DNA of 60,310 nucleotides, taken from the NCBI GenBank assembly GCA_903877095.1, contig CAIRCP010000173.1:1-60310 (forward strand), given 5' to 3'. The stretch comes from an uncultured Actinomycetes bacterium. Its GTDB lineage: Bacteria; Actinomycetota; Actinomycetes; Mycobacteriales; Mycobacteriaceae. This document shows, piece by piece, positions 49,537-58,730 of the stretch (within the stretch, counting starts at the first letter, position 1; every line of letters starts with the position of its first letter). Both the position numbers and the translations under genes were made by a program. Under the pieces are notes generated by a model, which saw nothing but the letters and a program-made list of their open reading frames with translations, ran no database searches and was not told the DNA's origin.

Positions 49537-51282
49537 TCACCCGCCGGCGCCCCGGTGTCCACGGGTGTGCCCGCCGCCGCCGCCGTTGTCGTTGTCGTTG
49601 TCGCCAGCGTGGTTGGCCGTGGCCCTGGCGGAGATTCCGCCGCCGGCCGGAGCCGGAGCCTCCGCCGGGGGAGCATCGGCGACCGGAGCCTCAGCCGGGG
49701 GAGCATCCACGACCGGGGCCGAAACTGCAGCTGCGGGAGCCGGAGCTGACACCGTCGCCGCAACCGGCTCCGGAAGCGGCGTGACGTTGGGCACCAGGAT
49801 GCCGAATAACGGCTTCTCCGACTGCGCCTTGACCGCGTCGGTGAACGCGGTCATGGCATCCTCACGCGCCTGGGCGGACTCTTCCTCCGAAAGCGCCGGG
49901 TTGTTGAACCACGCGAACGGGGTCGGCTTGGCCGGCGTGCCCTGGCCGAAGGTCCGATCGTAGGCCTTGTAGTTGGCCTCCGCGTAGGTCTGACCCTCAA
50001 AGGAAAGCGGATTGACGGTGTCGAGCTTGGCTGGGGTGATGACGTCGTCGTAGGCGGTGTTGACCATGATCCGCAGCGGCGCGGTGAGGATATCCGCCTC
50101 CGGCGTACCCAGCAGGTACGGGCTGTTGATGGCCTTTAACAACGGATTGATCAGCGTTGACGCCACATACATCGGGTATGTCAGCGGAAGCGTTGAGTTG
50201 GCCCCGAGCATGAGGAAGTTCCCGGGGAAATCGGCCGGCACGGATCCCTGGAGGGCCGGAAGAACCTGAGCGACACCCAGCCCCCCCCAACCACTGCAGG
50301 ACTTCCCGCACTGATCGACGCTTGGCAAGACAACGGCAACAGGCGTACCCCCGTCGCCACCGCTGGGATTGTAGAGAGTCCCGGTGATGCCCCCGAGCAC
50401 CTTGACCAAGGCTTCGAGCTGCGCGGCGGGGTCCTCGGCCATGAGCACGGCCAGCCCGTCCTGGATCAGGCTGGGCGGGGGCAGTGTTGCCATCAGCGAA
50501 TTGGCAACCGCCAGCGGGCTGGCGGTGATGGGGAAGTCGGCCGCCGGGTTATACGCCCAGGTGACGTCGGTGGTGTAGTTGTAGACCTTGGCGCCGTCGA
50601 CGAACTTGCCGCCGACCTGTCCGAGCGCGGGGAGAGCGGGGTTCAGGCCGAGCGCCGTGGCGATATCGGGGAATCGCGCGACCAGGCCGCCGTCGGGACG
50701 AAGCAAGTTGTTGACATAGATCGACGAGATCTGGGTCAGGCCGCCGTTGGCGCCCGTGTAATTGGCTAGCGGCTCGAATCCGGTGCGGGTGTTGCCCCTG
50801 GCGCTTTCGGTCAAGGCCTGGACCGCGTCGACAGCGCCGATGGAGCCGATGTCGACCGACAGCATGAACGCCGTCCGGCAGGCAGCCGACTTCGTGTCTT
50901 TGCAGGGGGCGCCACTGGGGATATCGCCCTTCGCTGTGAACGGGAGGGCGTTGACCAGGTCGTAGATGCCCTTCGCGGTGGCGGCGCCACCGGTGAGGTT
51001 GTAGGCCGGGAGGAGGCCTTCTGCGAGAACAACCGGGTTCATTCCTGCGGCGTTGGCCAGATTGACCGCCAGATCGGCCAGCGGGCCAATGCCGAACATC
51101 GGGTAGGCCAGTTGCGTCGCGGCCAGCGAGACGTCGATCTCGCCGACCTTGGGCGGTGTCACCGCCGGGACCACGGCTGCGGTCAGCGCTGTCACGGCCA
51201 GCGCGGCACCGCCCAGGGCGGCCGGCTTCATGCGGCCCTTTTCGGCTCTGCGAGTTTTTCGGTTTGACAAGAATGTTTTCAT
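49537..51282 (-). CDS. Exported mycobacterial protein of unknown function
   Basis: 581 residues. A basic n-region and hydrophobic segment (AALGGAALAVTALTAAVVPAV) indicate export; the signal is long unless translation starts at the internal Met (GRMKPAAL). The core (about 50-480) has repeated conserved-looking segments (SVDIGSIGAVDAVQAL, NYTTDVTWAYNPAADFPITA, MVNTAYDDVITPAK) and four Cys likely paired (APCKDTKSAACR, QCGKSCSG). An Ala/Pro-rich stretch with APPAEAPVAD repeats follows, then an unusual acidic-to-glycine/histidine tail (AGDNDNDNGGGGGHTRGH). AGGAGG precedes the ATG. I do not recognise the family. A remnant of a paralogue lies just upstream. Confidence 0.75.
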   Translation of the reverse strand: MKTFLSNRKTRRAEKGRMKPAALGGAALAVTALTAAVVPAVTPPKVGEIDVSLAATQLAYPMFGIGPLADLAVNLANAAGMNPVVLAEGLLPAYNLTGGAATAKGIYDLVNALPFTAKGDIPSGAPCKDTKSAACRTAFMLSVDIGSIGAVDAVQALTESARGNTRTGFEPLANYTGANGGLTQISSIYVNNLLRPDGGLVARFPDIATALGLNPALPALGQVGGKFVDGAKVYNYTTDVTWAYNPAADFPITASPLAVANSLMATLPPPSLIQDGLAVLMAEDPAAQLEALVKVLGGITGTLYNPSGGDGGTPVAVVLPSVDQCGKSCSGWGGLGVAQVLPALQGSVPADFPGNFLMLGANSTLPLTYPMYVASTLINPLLKAINSPYLLGTPEADILTAPLRIMVNTAYDDVITPAKLDTVNPLSFEGQTYAEANYKAYDRTFGQGTPAKPTPFAWFNNPALSEEESAQAREDAMTAFTDAVKAQSEKPLFGILVPNVTPLPEPVAATVSAPAPAAAVSAPVVDAPPAEAPVADAPPAEAPAPAGGGISARATANHAGDNDNDNGGGGGHTRGHRGAGG

Positions 51283-51404
51283 GGGTGCCCTCCTCTGGAC
51301 GCGGTCGAATCAACTCGCGACGATAGATCAGAAAACTGGCATCTGCTGCCAAATTCTGAAATTTTGTTGAGCGCGTCCTGAGCGGGACGCATCTGATCTG
51401 AGCC

Positions 51405-51500
51405 GCAGCGGCACAAACGAAGGCGCCCGGGCCGCGGAAGCATCCACGACCGGGGCGGAAGCCTTGACCGGGGCCGCGGGCGGAGTGATGGCCGCAGTCA
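51405..51500 (-). pseudogene. Remnant of a paralogue of the exported protein gene
   Basis: Positions 51405-51436 repeat 49469-49500 (the region behind the exported-protein gene, including one terminator arm) with one mismatch. 51440-51456 repeats 17 bases from inside that gene (49703-49719). The rest is Ala/Gly/Pro-coding drift. It looks like the surviving 3' end of a second, deleted copy lying between wzm and the intact gene. Confidence 0.6.
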
Positions 51501-51563
51501 AGCAACGGAGGCGTCACATGGCTCGTCGTGCGGGACTCCCGCGGCCGCTGTGCCGCCGGATAT

Positions 51564-52397
51564 CTACACCCAGTAGGGCACTCGCGCCCGGTACTGCTTG
51601 AGCGCCAGTGCCGCGGCGCACCAGCCGAGGATCGTCAGCACGATGACGATGATCCAGTGCCGCGGTTCCTGATGCGCGCCCAGCAGCGGTGCACGCAGGA
51701 TGTCGAGGTAGTGCAGCAGCGGATTGAGTTCGATAATCCGCCACCATTTTCCGGCGCCCTGGCGCTCCAGGATGTCAGCGTTCCAGATGATCGGCGTCAT
51801 GAAGAACAGCAACTGCACCAGCGACTGCAATAGCGGCGCGATGTCGCGGTAGCGGGTGGCCAGGATCCCGAAACAGAAGGACACCCAGACGCAGTTGAGC
51901 ATGATCAGCAACAGGGCCGGGAACACCGAAAGGTCCGCCCACGACCATGGTTTGGGAAAGATGATCGCGATGATCACGAAAATCACCAGGTTGTGGGCGA
52001 AGAGGATCATCTGCCGCCAGACCAGCCGGTACACGTGCACGCTCAGCGGAGTCGGAAGCTGTTTGATCAGGCCCTCGTTGGCGATGAAGATCTCGGAACC
52101 CTCCAGGATTGAGGCGTTGATCATGTTCCAGATGATCAAACCCATGGTGACGTAAGGCAGATGTTCCGACAGTTCCAGGTTGAACAGTTTGGAGTAGAGC
52201 AGCCCCATCGCGATCGCCGTGGTGCCGGTGGCGATGGTGATCCAGAACGGGCCGAGCACCGACCTGCGGTACTTCTGCTTGATGTCCTGCCAGCCGAGGA
52301 ACAGCCACAGTTCGCGTTTGGAGAATCCGTCGATCAGATCGCCCCAGGCACGTTTGAACGTCCTGGACTGGTCACCCGCCTCGATGATGGTGGTCAT
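51564..52397 (-). CDS. wzm: Polysaccharide ABC exporter permease Wzm (RfbD, Rv3783-like)
   Basis: Membrane subunit of an O-antigen-type ABC exporter thought to flip decaprenyl-linked galactan across the membrane. 277 residues with a cytoplasmic N-terminus (LWLFLGWQDIKQKYRRSVLGP, typical of ABC-2 polysaccharide exporters) and six helices. LFFMTPIIWNADIL and the LNPLLHYLDILRAPLLG end are characteristic. ATG overlaps the glfT1 stop by 4 bp. Third gene of wzt-glfT1-wzm, as in Rv3781-Rv3783. Confidence 0.95.
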   Translation of the reverse strand: MTTIIEAGDQSRTFKRAWGDLIDGFSKRELWLFLGWQDIKQKYRRSVLGPFWITIATGTTAIAMGLLYSKLFNLELSEHLPYVTMGLIIWNMINASILEGSEIFIANEGLIKQLPTPLSVHVYRLVWRQMILFAHNLVIFVIIAIIFPKPWSWADLSVFPALLLIMLNCVWVSFCFGILATRYRDIAPLLQSLVQLLFFMTPIIWNADILERQGAGKWWRIIELNPLLHYLDILRAPLLGAHQEPRHWIIVIVLTILGWCAAALALKQYRARVPYWV

Positions 52398-53353
52398 GTG
52401 GCGCTCCCGGGGGGAAGGAATTTCTCGTGACGGCCCAAGCGGCGCAATCGCATCCACTCTCGGAGACCGGCAGGATCGCGTCGGGTCACCAGGAAGTACC
52501 AGCCGAAGCGCAGCCACTCCTGGGGTAGCAGCTTGCGCAGGCCGGGCTGGGACAGGATGTAGCCACGGTTGCGGTAGGTGAAGTACCGCTTGACCGGATC
52601 GTCGGGATATTGGGTGTGCATCCGGCCGCCGAGGATCGGCTTGAACTCGTCGCTGCCGTAGGGGTGCAGGTACACCGCGTCCAGGCAGGTTCCGAACGGC
52701 AGGCCACTGCGCACCAATCGCCGGTGCACCTCTACCTCATCTCCGCGAACGAACAGCCGAAGGTCCGGAACACCCACGGCGGCAATGGTTTCGGCTCGAA
52801 ACAATGCGCCGTTGAACAGCGAGGCAATTCCCGGCAACAGGTCCTGACCCGAACCTTCGGTTCGAAGCTCGTCGGTGTTTCGCCGCCACGCCAACCCCCG
52901 CCGCAGCGGGAAGGCGAGCCTGCCCGGCTGGTCGATGGCGCACACCATGGGTGACACTTCGGCCAGGTTGTGCCGCTTGGCGCAGGCCAGCAGAGTGGCC
53001 AGCACCTCGGTGTCGCGGGGGCGGCCGTCGTCGTCGGCCAGCCACACCCAATCGGCGCCCAGTGCCAGGGCGTGCAGCATGCCCAGCGCGAAACCACCTG
53101 CGCCGCCGAGGTTCCAGTGCGAGCCGAGATAGGTCGTCGGAACAGGTTGCGCCGCCACGAGATCGCGGACCCGGGTGTCGTTGTCGTTGTCGATCACGAT
53201 CAGGTGGTCGACCATCCGGGTCTGAGTGGTCACCAGACCCAGCGATGTGGCCAGCTCGTCGGGCCGGCGATGGGTGACGACGACGGCGCACACCATCTCC
53301 GTCACGGCGCGGTGCGCCTCATCGGTCACGGCGCGGTGCGCCTCATCGGTCAC
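52394..53353 (-). CDS. glfT1: Galactofuranosyltransferase GlfT1
   Basis: Adds the first two galactofuranoses to the rhamnosyl linker of arabinogalactan. GT2 fold in 319 residues: VCAVVVTHRRPDEL, LIVIDNDND, LGGAGGFALGMLHALALGADW, metal motif WLADDDGRP, ASLFNGALFR, and PYGSDEFKPILGGRMHTQYP match Rv3782. The outermost GTG 53353 overlaps the wzt stop (GTGA). The first 16 residues are an exact duplication (VTDEAHRA twice) from a 24-bp tandem repeat, so three in-frame GTGs (53353, 53329, 53305) could be used; M. tuberculosis GlfT1 is 304 residues. Confidence 0.95.
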   Translation of the reverse strand: MTDEAHRAVTDEAHRAVTEMVCAVVVTHRRPDELATSLGLVTTQTRMVDHLIVIDNDNDTRVRDLVAAQPVPTTYLGSHWNLGGAGGFALGMLHALALGADWVWLADDDGRPRDTEVLATLLACAKRHNLAEVSPMVCAIDQPGRLAFPLRRGLAWRRNTDELRTEGSGQDLLPGIASLFNGALFRAETIAAVGVPDLRLFVRGDEVEVHRRLVRSGLPFGTCLDAVYLHPYGSDEFKPILGGRMHTQYPDDPVKRYFTYRNRGYILSQPGLRKLLPQEWLRFGWYFLVTRRDPAGLREWMRLRRLGRHEKFLPPGSAT

Positions 53354-53356
53354 GGC
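53301..53356 (-). repeat. 24-bp tandem duplication of the glfT1 start
   Basis: Two identical units (53301-53324, 53325-53348) and an 8-bp partial third. Each brings an in-frame GTGACC start-like codon pair on the minus strand. Confidence 0.95.
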
Positions 53357-54156
53357 GACCACTCGCCGGCGTGTTCGGCCATGACATCGCGGACGTGGCG
53401 GGCGGCGTCTTCGCCCTCGTAGGCCCGCACCACCTCTTCGATACCCCCGGTCAGGCGGATGGCTCCGTGGTCGATCCACATCGCCGTCTTGCACAGTCGG
53501 GCCAGGAATTCGTTGGAATGGCTGGCGAACACCAGGATTCCGGACCGCTCGACGAGCGCCTGCAGCCGGGCCCGGGCCTTGGTCAGAAACTCGGCGTCCA
53601 CCGCGCCGATGCCTTCGTCGAGTAGCAGGATCTCCGGGTCGATGCTGGTGACCACGCCCATCGCCAGGCGCACCCGCATACCGGTCGAGTAGGTGCGCAG
53701 CGGCATCGACAGGTATTCGCCCAATTCGGTGAATTCGGCGATCTCGTCGACTTTGGCCAGCATCTGCTTGCGGGTCTGCCCCAGGAACAGGCCGCGGATG
53801 ATGATGTTCTCGTAGCCGGTGATCTCCGGGTCCATCCCGACGCCGAGGTCGAAAACCGGTGCCACCCGCCCGCGGATGACGGTTGAGCCGCGGGTGGGCT
53901 CGTAGATCCCCGACAGCAGTCGCAGCAGCGTCGACTTGCCGGCGCCGTTGTGACCCACCAGGCCGACCCGGTCACCCACCTTGAGCGTCATGGTGATGTC
54001 GCGGAGCGCTTCGATCACCACCACGTTCTCGGCATTGCGGCCGATGGCGCCGCCGGCTTTGCCCAGGAAGGCCTTTTTCAGCGACCGGGTCTTCGCGTCG
54101 AAGATCGGGAACTCGACCCAGGCGTCACGGGTCTCGATGTAGGGGTCGGCTGCCAA
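53350..54156 (-). CDS. wzt: Polysaccharide ABC exporter ATPase Wzt (RfbE, Rv3781-like)
   Basis: Nucleotide-binding subunit partnering Wzm. 268 residues: Walker A GHNGAGKSTLLRLLSG (about 69-84), ABC signature YSTGMRVRLAMGV, Walker B EILLLDEGIGAVD, and the H-loop VFASHSN, in the order typical of O-antigen/teichoic acid exporters, without the extra carbohydrate-binding C-terminal domain. It starts 11 bases after the broken bpa gene and its stop overlaps glfT1. Confidence 0.95.
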   Translation of the reverse strand: MAADPYIETRDAWVEFPIFDAKTRSLKKAFLGKAGGAIGRNAENVVVIEALRDITMTLKVGDRVGLVGHNGAGKSTLLRLLSGIYEPTRGSTVIRGRVAPVFDLGVGMDPEITGYENIIIRGLFLGQTRKQMLAKVDEIAEFTELGEYLSMPLRTYSTGMRVRLAMGVVTSIDPEILLLDEGIGAVDAEFLTKARARLQALVERSGILVFASHSNEFLARLCKTAMWIDHGAIRLTGGIEEVVRAYEGEDAARHVRDVMAEHAGEWSP

Positions 54157-54166
54157 CGGGGGATAC

Positions 54167-54360
54167 CTAGAGGTACTGCCCGGTCGCGTGCGACCCGCCG
54201 CTCCCGGGTGTGGTCATGCCGGGCGGCAGCGCCCCCTGGCGCATCTGTTCCAGGCGTGCCGCCTTCACCTCTTCGGGCAGTTGCTTGATCATGGCGCCGA
54301 TCCGGTGGGCGCCAGGCCGCTGAGGACCTCGACGCTGTCGTCGTCGGAGTTCGCTGTCAT
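54167..54360 (-). pseudogene. bpa: Bacterial proteasome activator Bpa/PafE gene with two internal deletions
   Basis: Bpa (Rv3780, about 174 residues) forms a dodecameric ring that opens the mycobacterial 20S proteasome without ATP. Reading from ATG 54360, MTANSDDDSVEVLSGLAP matches the Bpa N-terminus, then the frame shifts and stops. In another frame RIGAMIKQLPEEVKAA (Bpa RIGTMIKQLLEEVRAA) joins directly to RLEQMRQGALPPG and the C-terminal ATGQYL. The central four-helix core (about 90 residues) and the segment before RIGAM are gone. The position between the Rv3779-like gene and wzt is that of Rv3780. A 41-residue peptide from ATG 54292 could still be made and keeps the GQYL proteasome-docking end. 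Confidence 0.85.
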
Positions 54361-54385
54361 GCTGCTGAGCATTCCCTCGTATTCC

Positions 54386-56362
54386 TCAGTGCCGATCCGG
54401 TGTCCCGCGCCATTGGTAGATGCGGGCACCGCCGTTGTCGTAGATCTTGGTCCACAACGCCGACGTGTCTAGTGAAACTAGCCCATCGGGCATGACGAAC
54501 CCGCGGACGACGGGGCCGCTGATGAGCACGTATTTGATGTTCAGTGCCCGTACCGCGGCCTCGACCCTGGGGTCGTGGTCGGCATCGTCGGCGTACGCCC
54601 AGAAAATGAAGCGGTTGTATCCCGGGCCCTGTTGCACCGGGTAGTCGTAGTGCGTCCACAGCGGGTGCAGCCCCGCGACCGCGTACATCCAGGCGGTGCC
54701 GTCGACGTTGGCGTTGCCGATCAGGGTGTCCTTCGCGTCGGGCAGCTGCGCGAGGTGGGCGAACGCCTCCAGATCGCGGTCGTCGACGATCACCCGGTCG
54801 TACTTGTCGCCCATCAGGAAGCGGTGCCGCGGGAAGTAGTGCCACACCAGGCCGACGCAGGCGGCCACCAGCATGACGACGATCGCACCGTCCCAGAACG
54901 CGCGGCGCGGGTTGCGTCCCGGCTTCCACGCGAGCCGTTGTATCCACGTCCCTGCCAGCAGAGCGGCCCAGAACAGTGCTATCCCGGCCATCGGCGTGTA
55001 GAGCAGGGTGACCACACCGGACAACCGGCGGGGGTCGTTGTAGAACAGGCTGCTGTAGCTGCGGACGACGGCGCCCAGCGGCCCGCCGAACGGGGCGGAG
55101 GAGTACACGATCGATACGACGAGCAGCAGCCATACCGCGGCCGGCCACCAGGTGCGTCGATACACCAGCAATACGAATCCGGCGCCGGTCAGCGCAATGA
55201 GGACGGTCTGGATCGGGAAGTCATTGAGGTGACGGGTGTGCTGCACGACGGCGTCGAAAAGCGCCTTCTTTCTGCCCTCGTGGGTGAGGAACTCGTGGCC
55301 GGTGATGATCTCGGCCTGCTGAAGTACCCCACGGAATTGCGCGAGCAGAATGGCGAAGCTCGCCAGCCCGATACCGCCCAGCGTGGCCACGTCCCTACCG
55401 CGGCCGCGGCGGGGTTGACGCAGCGCATCGAGAAGCCACCACGCCGCCAGGAAGGTCACCAGGACGATGCCTGCGGTGATGTGCACCGAGAACACCGCGA
55501 CCACCGCGAGCACCGCGAGCAGGATGCGGTCGGTATGCGCGCAGGCCGACGTCACCAGGACGAAGGCGGGGATGGCTATCCCGTATCCGGTCATGTTGGC
55601 CATCGAGGCGGTGTTGAATTCGACGTAGGGCACTGCGGTGAACGACGCGCTCAGCCCGGCCGCCGTCGCCGCCGCTGCGGCAGTCCGCCAGCGAGTGGTC
55701 CGGTCGATGAGCAGCTGCCAGGTCAGCAGCGCGGCGCTGAGCGGAAAGAGCCAGACCGCGGCGGCCAGCGAGCTGAGGGTGTAGGCGGTGGTCGGCGCCG
55801 TGCCGGTCAGCTGCGCGAGCACCGCGGCCAGCGCGTGGAAGGTCGACGGGTAGTACAGCGGATCCTTGGTTTCCACATTGCGCAGTTCGCCCATGTGGGT
55901 GGGTGAGGCCTGCCCGGTGTCGAGAATCCACCGAATCGTGTTGGCGTGCCAGACCGCGTCCCAGTTGCTGGGGATCGACTGCCAATGGGGCAGGCCACGC
56001 CATCCGGCATAGGCGATGGCCACCGCCCCGAATACCACGCCGGCTCCGGCCGCGATGGCGGCCCAGTCCGGCCCGCGGCCCGCCGCGGTGGGCGGCGATG
56101 AGGCGGGTCTCCGGCGCGCCAGCAAAATTCGATAGGCGAATGCGACGGCGCCGACCCCGGCCAGGGCCGCCCCGGCGGTCCAGGGGTTCCAGCGAAGGCT
56201 GAGCGCTCCGAACGGCACGATCGCCAGGGCGACAACGCCGTAGGTGAGCGCCGGTGCCACCGCGACGGCCAGTGGCCAGCGCAGACCCGCGGCGCGACCG
56301 ACGACGGCACCGGGAGTGACCAACAGCAAGACCGCAGTCAGGACTCCGGTGCCGAAGTTCAC
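54386..56362 (-). CDS. DUF6541-type polytopic membrane protein (Rv3779-like)
   Basis: 658-residue GT-C-like membrane protein with about thirteen helices and a C-terminal external domain. Conserved features are [21 protein letters not shown] (first loop), [12 protein letters not shown] and [13 protein letters not shown]. Rv3779 has been connected to polyprenyl-phospho-mannose supply and lipoglycan synthesis; exact activity here is inferred. GTG 56362 is 6 bases after a CATACT -10-like box (56374-56369, minus strand), which suggests a leaderless start. First gene of the run leading to bpa remnant, wzt, glfT1 and wzm. Confidence 0.88.
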   Translation of the reverse strand: MNFGTGVLTAVLLLVTPGAVVGRAAGLRWPLAVAVAPALTYGVVALAIVPFGALSLRWNPWTAGAALAGVGAVAFAYRILLARRRPASSPPTAAGRGPDWAAIAAGAGVVFGAVAIAYAGWRGLPHWQSIPSNWDAVWHANTIRWILDTGQASPTHMGELRNVETKDPLYYPSTFHALAAVLAQLTGTAPTTAYTLSSLAAAVWLFPLSAALLTWQLLIDRTTRWRTAAAAATAAGLSASFTAVPYVEFNTASMANMTGYGIAIPAFVLVTSACAHTDRILLAVLAVVAVFSVHITAGIVLVTFLAAWWLLDALRQPRRGRGRDVATLGGIGLASFAILLAQFRGVLQQAEIITGHEFLTHEGRKKALFDAVVQHTRHLNDFPIQTVLIALTGAGFVLLVYRRTWWPAAVWLLLVVSIVYSSAPFGGPLGAVVRSYSSLFYNDPRRLSGVVTLLYTPMAGIALFWAALLAGTWIQRLAWKPGRNPRRAFWDGAIVVMLVAACVGLVWHYFPRHRFLMGDKYDRVIVDDRDLEAFAHLAQLPDAKDTLIGNANVDGTAWMYAVAGLHPLWTHYDYPVQQGPGYNRFIFWAYADDADHDPRVEAAVRALNIKYVLISGPVVRGFVMPDGLVSLDTSALWTKIYDNGGARIYQWRGTPDRH

Positions 56363-56486
56363 TGCCCTAGTATGGTGTCGCGGTCGGGATCACCGCCGGG
56401 CGGGTTGTGTGGCTGTTCGCCGCCGAAGACGCCGGGTTAGCTGGGTCGGTCCCTGCCGCTTTCCGCGACAGGTCGAAGGTGGTGCG

Positions 56487-57683
56487 ATGGCATACGACGT
56501 TGCTCGTGTGCGGGGCCTCCATCCGGCTCTCGGTGACGGGTGGCTGCGCTTCGACGCGCCTGCCGGCATGGCGCTCCCCGAGACCGTGGTCACCGCCGTC
56601 TCGACCGCCTTCCGCGGCGCCATGGCTAACATTCACTCCTCGCACCCGGCGGCCCTGCGCAGCCTCGCGTTGCTGGACGCCGCCCGTCGGGCGGTCGCCG
56701 ATCTGCTCAACGCGGACCCGGCCGGCGTCGTCCTCGGACCGGATCGCGCCGTCCTGCTCGCGTCGTTAGCCGACGCATCGTCGACCCGGGCGGGTCTGGG
56801 CAACGAGGTGGTGGTGAGCCGCCTCGATGACGAGGCCAACATCGCACCGTGGCTGCGGGCCGCCGACCGGTTCGGCGCCAGGGTGAAATGGGCCGACATC
56901 GACATCGAGAACGGCGAACTGCCGATCTGGCAGTGGGACGAACTGCTGACCCCCGACACCCGGCTGGCGGCGATCCCGTCGGCGTCGTCGACGCTGGGGA
57001 CGCTGGTCGACGTCCAGGCCGTCACAAAGTTGGTGCACCAGGTGGGCGGACTGGTGGTCGTCGACCATTCCGCGGCCGCCCCGTACCGGATATTGGACAT
57101 GGCCATGGTCGAGGCCGATGTGGTGGCCGTCAATGCCGCCGCATGGGGCGGCCCGCCGATCGGCGCGCTCGTCTTCCGCAATCCCGGACTGATCGACACG
57201 TTCGGGGCGGTGTCGACCGATCCGAACGCCACCGGCGCCGCCCGTCTGGAACTCGGTGCGCACCAGTACGCATTGTTGGCCGGTGTGGTCGCCAGCGTGG
57301 AGTACCTCGCCGGGCTCGACGAGGAGGCTCAGGGAACGCGGCGCGAAAGACTCACGTACTCAATGGAATCCGCGCAGGATTATCTGGACAGGCTGTTCGA
57401 GTATCTCGTGACCTCGCTGCGGTCACTGCCACTGGTTACGCTGATCGGTGATCCGTCCGTGCGGATCCCGGCGATCAGCTTTGTAGTGGGCGGCATTCCG
57501 GCCGAGCGGGTGGTTCAGCGTCTGGCCGACAACGACGTGCTGGCTATCGGCAACGCGACCTCACGGGTTCTGGACCTGATCGGAGTGGACGAGATCGGCG
57601 GCGCGGTGACCATCGGTCTGGCTCACTACTCGACCATGTCTGAAATCGACCATCTGGTGCGGACTCTCGCCTCCCTGGGCTGA
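56487..57683 (+). CDS. Class V aminotransferase / cysteine-desulfurase-like protein lacking the PLP lysine (Rv3778c-like)
   Basis: 398 residues with the type I PLP fold: [76 protein letters not shown]. At the site of the Schiff-base lysine (SGHKLYGPTGIG in cysteine desulfurases) this protein reads [12 protein letters not shown], with no Lys. From memory Rv3778c is similar here, so this may be a family trait. The C-terminal domain ([16 protein letters not shown]) is intact. Divergent from the Rv3779-like gene. It may be a non-catalytic PLP-fold protein. Confidence 0.88.
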   Translation: MAYDVARVRGLHPALGDGWLRFDAPAGMALPETVVTAVSTAFRGAMANIHSSHPAALRSLALLDAARRAVADLLNADPAGVVLGPDRAVLLASLADASSTRAGLGNEVVVSRLDDEANIAPWLRAADRFGARVKWADIDIENGELPIWQWDELLTPDTRLAAIPSASSTLGTLVDVQAVTKLVHQVGGLVVVDHSAAAPYRILDMAMVEADVVAVNAAAWGGPPIGALVFRNPGLIDTFGAVSTDPNATGAARLELGAHQYALLAGVVASVEYLAGLDEEAQGTRRERLTYSMESAQDYLDRLFEYLVTSLRSLPLVTLIGDPSVRIPAISFVVGGIPAERVVQRLADNDVLAIGNATSRVLDLIGVDEIGGAVTIGLAHYSTMSEIDHLVRTLASLG

Positions 57684-57691
57684 GGCGCCTC

Positions 57692-58672
57692 CTAAGGTTG
57701 GAGGTCGAGCAGCACCTTCCCGTACGTCTCGCCGGCGGCAAGCGCCCGATGCGCTTCGGTGGCCTGATCGATCGGGTACCGGGCGCCGATCACCGGACGA
57801 ACCGTGCCGGCGGCGATCATCGGCCACACCGACTCCACGACGGCGTCGACGATCACCGCCTTACCGTGCGGCCCGCCGACCGGCCGATTGCGCAGTGCCG
57901 TTCCCAGCACCGTCAGCCGCTTAGCGAGCAAGGCCCCGATGTTGAGGTCCGTGGTGACACCACCCTGCATCCCGATGATCACCAGCAGGCCATCGAATGC
58001 GAGTGCGTCGAGGTTGCGCTGGAAGTAGGAGGCCCCCATCAGGTCGAGGATCAGATCGGCGCCGTGCCCGCTCGTCGCCTCGCGTACTTTCGCCACGAAA
58101 TCCTCTGATGCGTAATCGATTAGCACTTCGGCGCCGAGTCCTGAGCACAACTCCAGCTTGGCCGGCGATCCTGCCGTCACCGCGATCCGGGCGCCCAGCG
58201 TCCGGGCGACTTGGATCGCGTGGGTGCCGATGCCACTCGCCCCGCCGTGCAGCAGAACGAATTCGCCGCGGGTCAACCGCGCTCTCATCACCAGGTTGGA
58301 CCACACCGTGCAGGCAACCTCGGGCAGAGCGGCGGCATCTGCCACGCTGACTCCGGGTGGGATCGGCATGACCTGCCCGGCCGGCGCGGCAACGAGTTCG
58401 GCGTAACCTCCGCCGCTCAATAAGGCGCAAACCTCCTGGCCGACAACAAGATTGGTAACATCACGCCCCAGGGCGGCGACTACCCCCGACACTTCCAGGC
58501 CGATGATGTCGCTGGCGCCGGGCGGGGGTGGGTACTTTCCGGCCGCTTGCAGCAGGTCGGCTCGGTTGATGCCGGCCGCGCGCACCTTGATCAGCACTTC
58601 GCCTTCGCCGGCAAGGGGGTCGGGCACGTCCCGCCAGGTCAATTGACCGGAAACCGGGACGACGGCGCGCAT
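57692..58672 (-). CDS. Zinc-free quinone oxidoreductase (Rv3777-like)
   Basis: NADPH-dependent medium-chain reductase of the zeta-crystallin/QOR group, 326 residues. N-terminal GroES-like domain (VRAAGINRADLLQAAGKYPPP), Rossmann motif LHGGASGIGTHAIQVARTLGA, and C-terminal GKVLLDL. No structural zinc-cysteine cluster. Convergent with the class V aminotransferase-like gene (8-base gap) and divergent from the MarR gene with a 65-bp shared upstream region. Confidence 0.92.
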   Translation of the reverse strand: MRAVVPVSGQLTWRDVPDPLAGEGEVLIKVRAAGINRADLLQAAGKYPPPPGASDIIGLEVSGVVAALGRDVTNLVVGQEVCALLSGGGYAELVAAPAGQVMPIPPGVSVADAAALPEVACTVWSNLVMRARLTRGEFVLLHGGASGIGTHAIQVARTLGARIAVTAGSPAKLELCSGLGAEVLIDYASEDFVAKVREATSGHGADLILDLMGASYFQRNLDALAFDGLLVIIGMQGGVTTDLNIGALLAKRLTVLGTALRNRPVGGPHGKAVIVDAVVESVWPMIAAGTVRPVIGARYPIDQATEAHRALAAGETYGKVLLDLQP

Positions 58673-58678
58673 GCGGAG

Positions 58679-58697
58679 TTGCGCTACTCCGGCGCAA
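58679..58697. promoter_or_regulatory. Inverted repeat, candidate MarR operator
   Basis: TTGCG-N9-CGCAA lies in the 65-bp region between the divergent oxidoreductase and marR genes. Position fits autoregulation and control of the reductase. Confidence 0.35.
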
Positions 58698-58724
58698 AAG
58701 CCGCAAACCTACCGACGGATCATT

Positions 58725-58730
58725 TACGAT
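58725..58730 (+). promoter_or_regulatory. Candidate -10 of the marR gene
   Basis: TACGAT ends 7 bases before ATG 58738, consistent with a leaderless transcript. Confidence 0.4.

Noticed and set aside
54575-55906. 443-codon frame opposite the Rv3779-like gene
   Set aside because: Composition is typical of an antisense shadow, and the opposite strand encodes a clear polytopic membrane protein.
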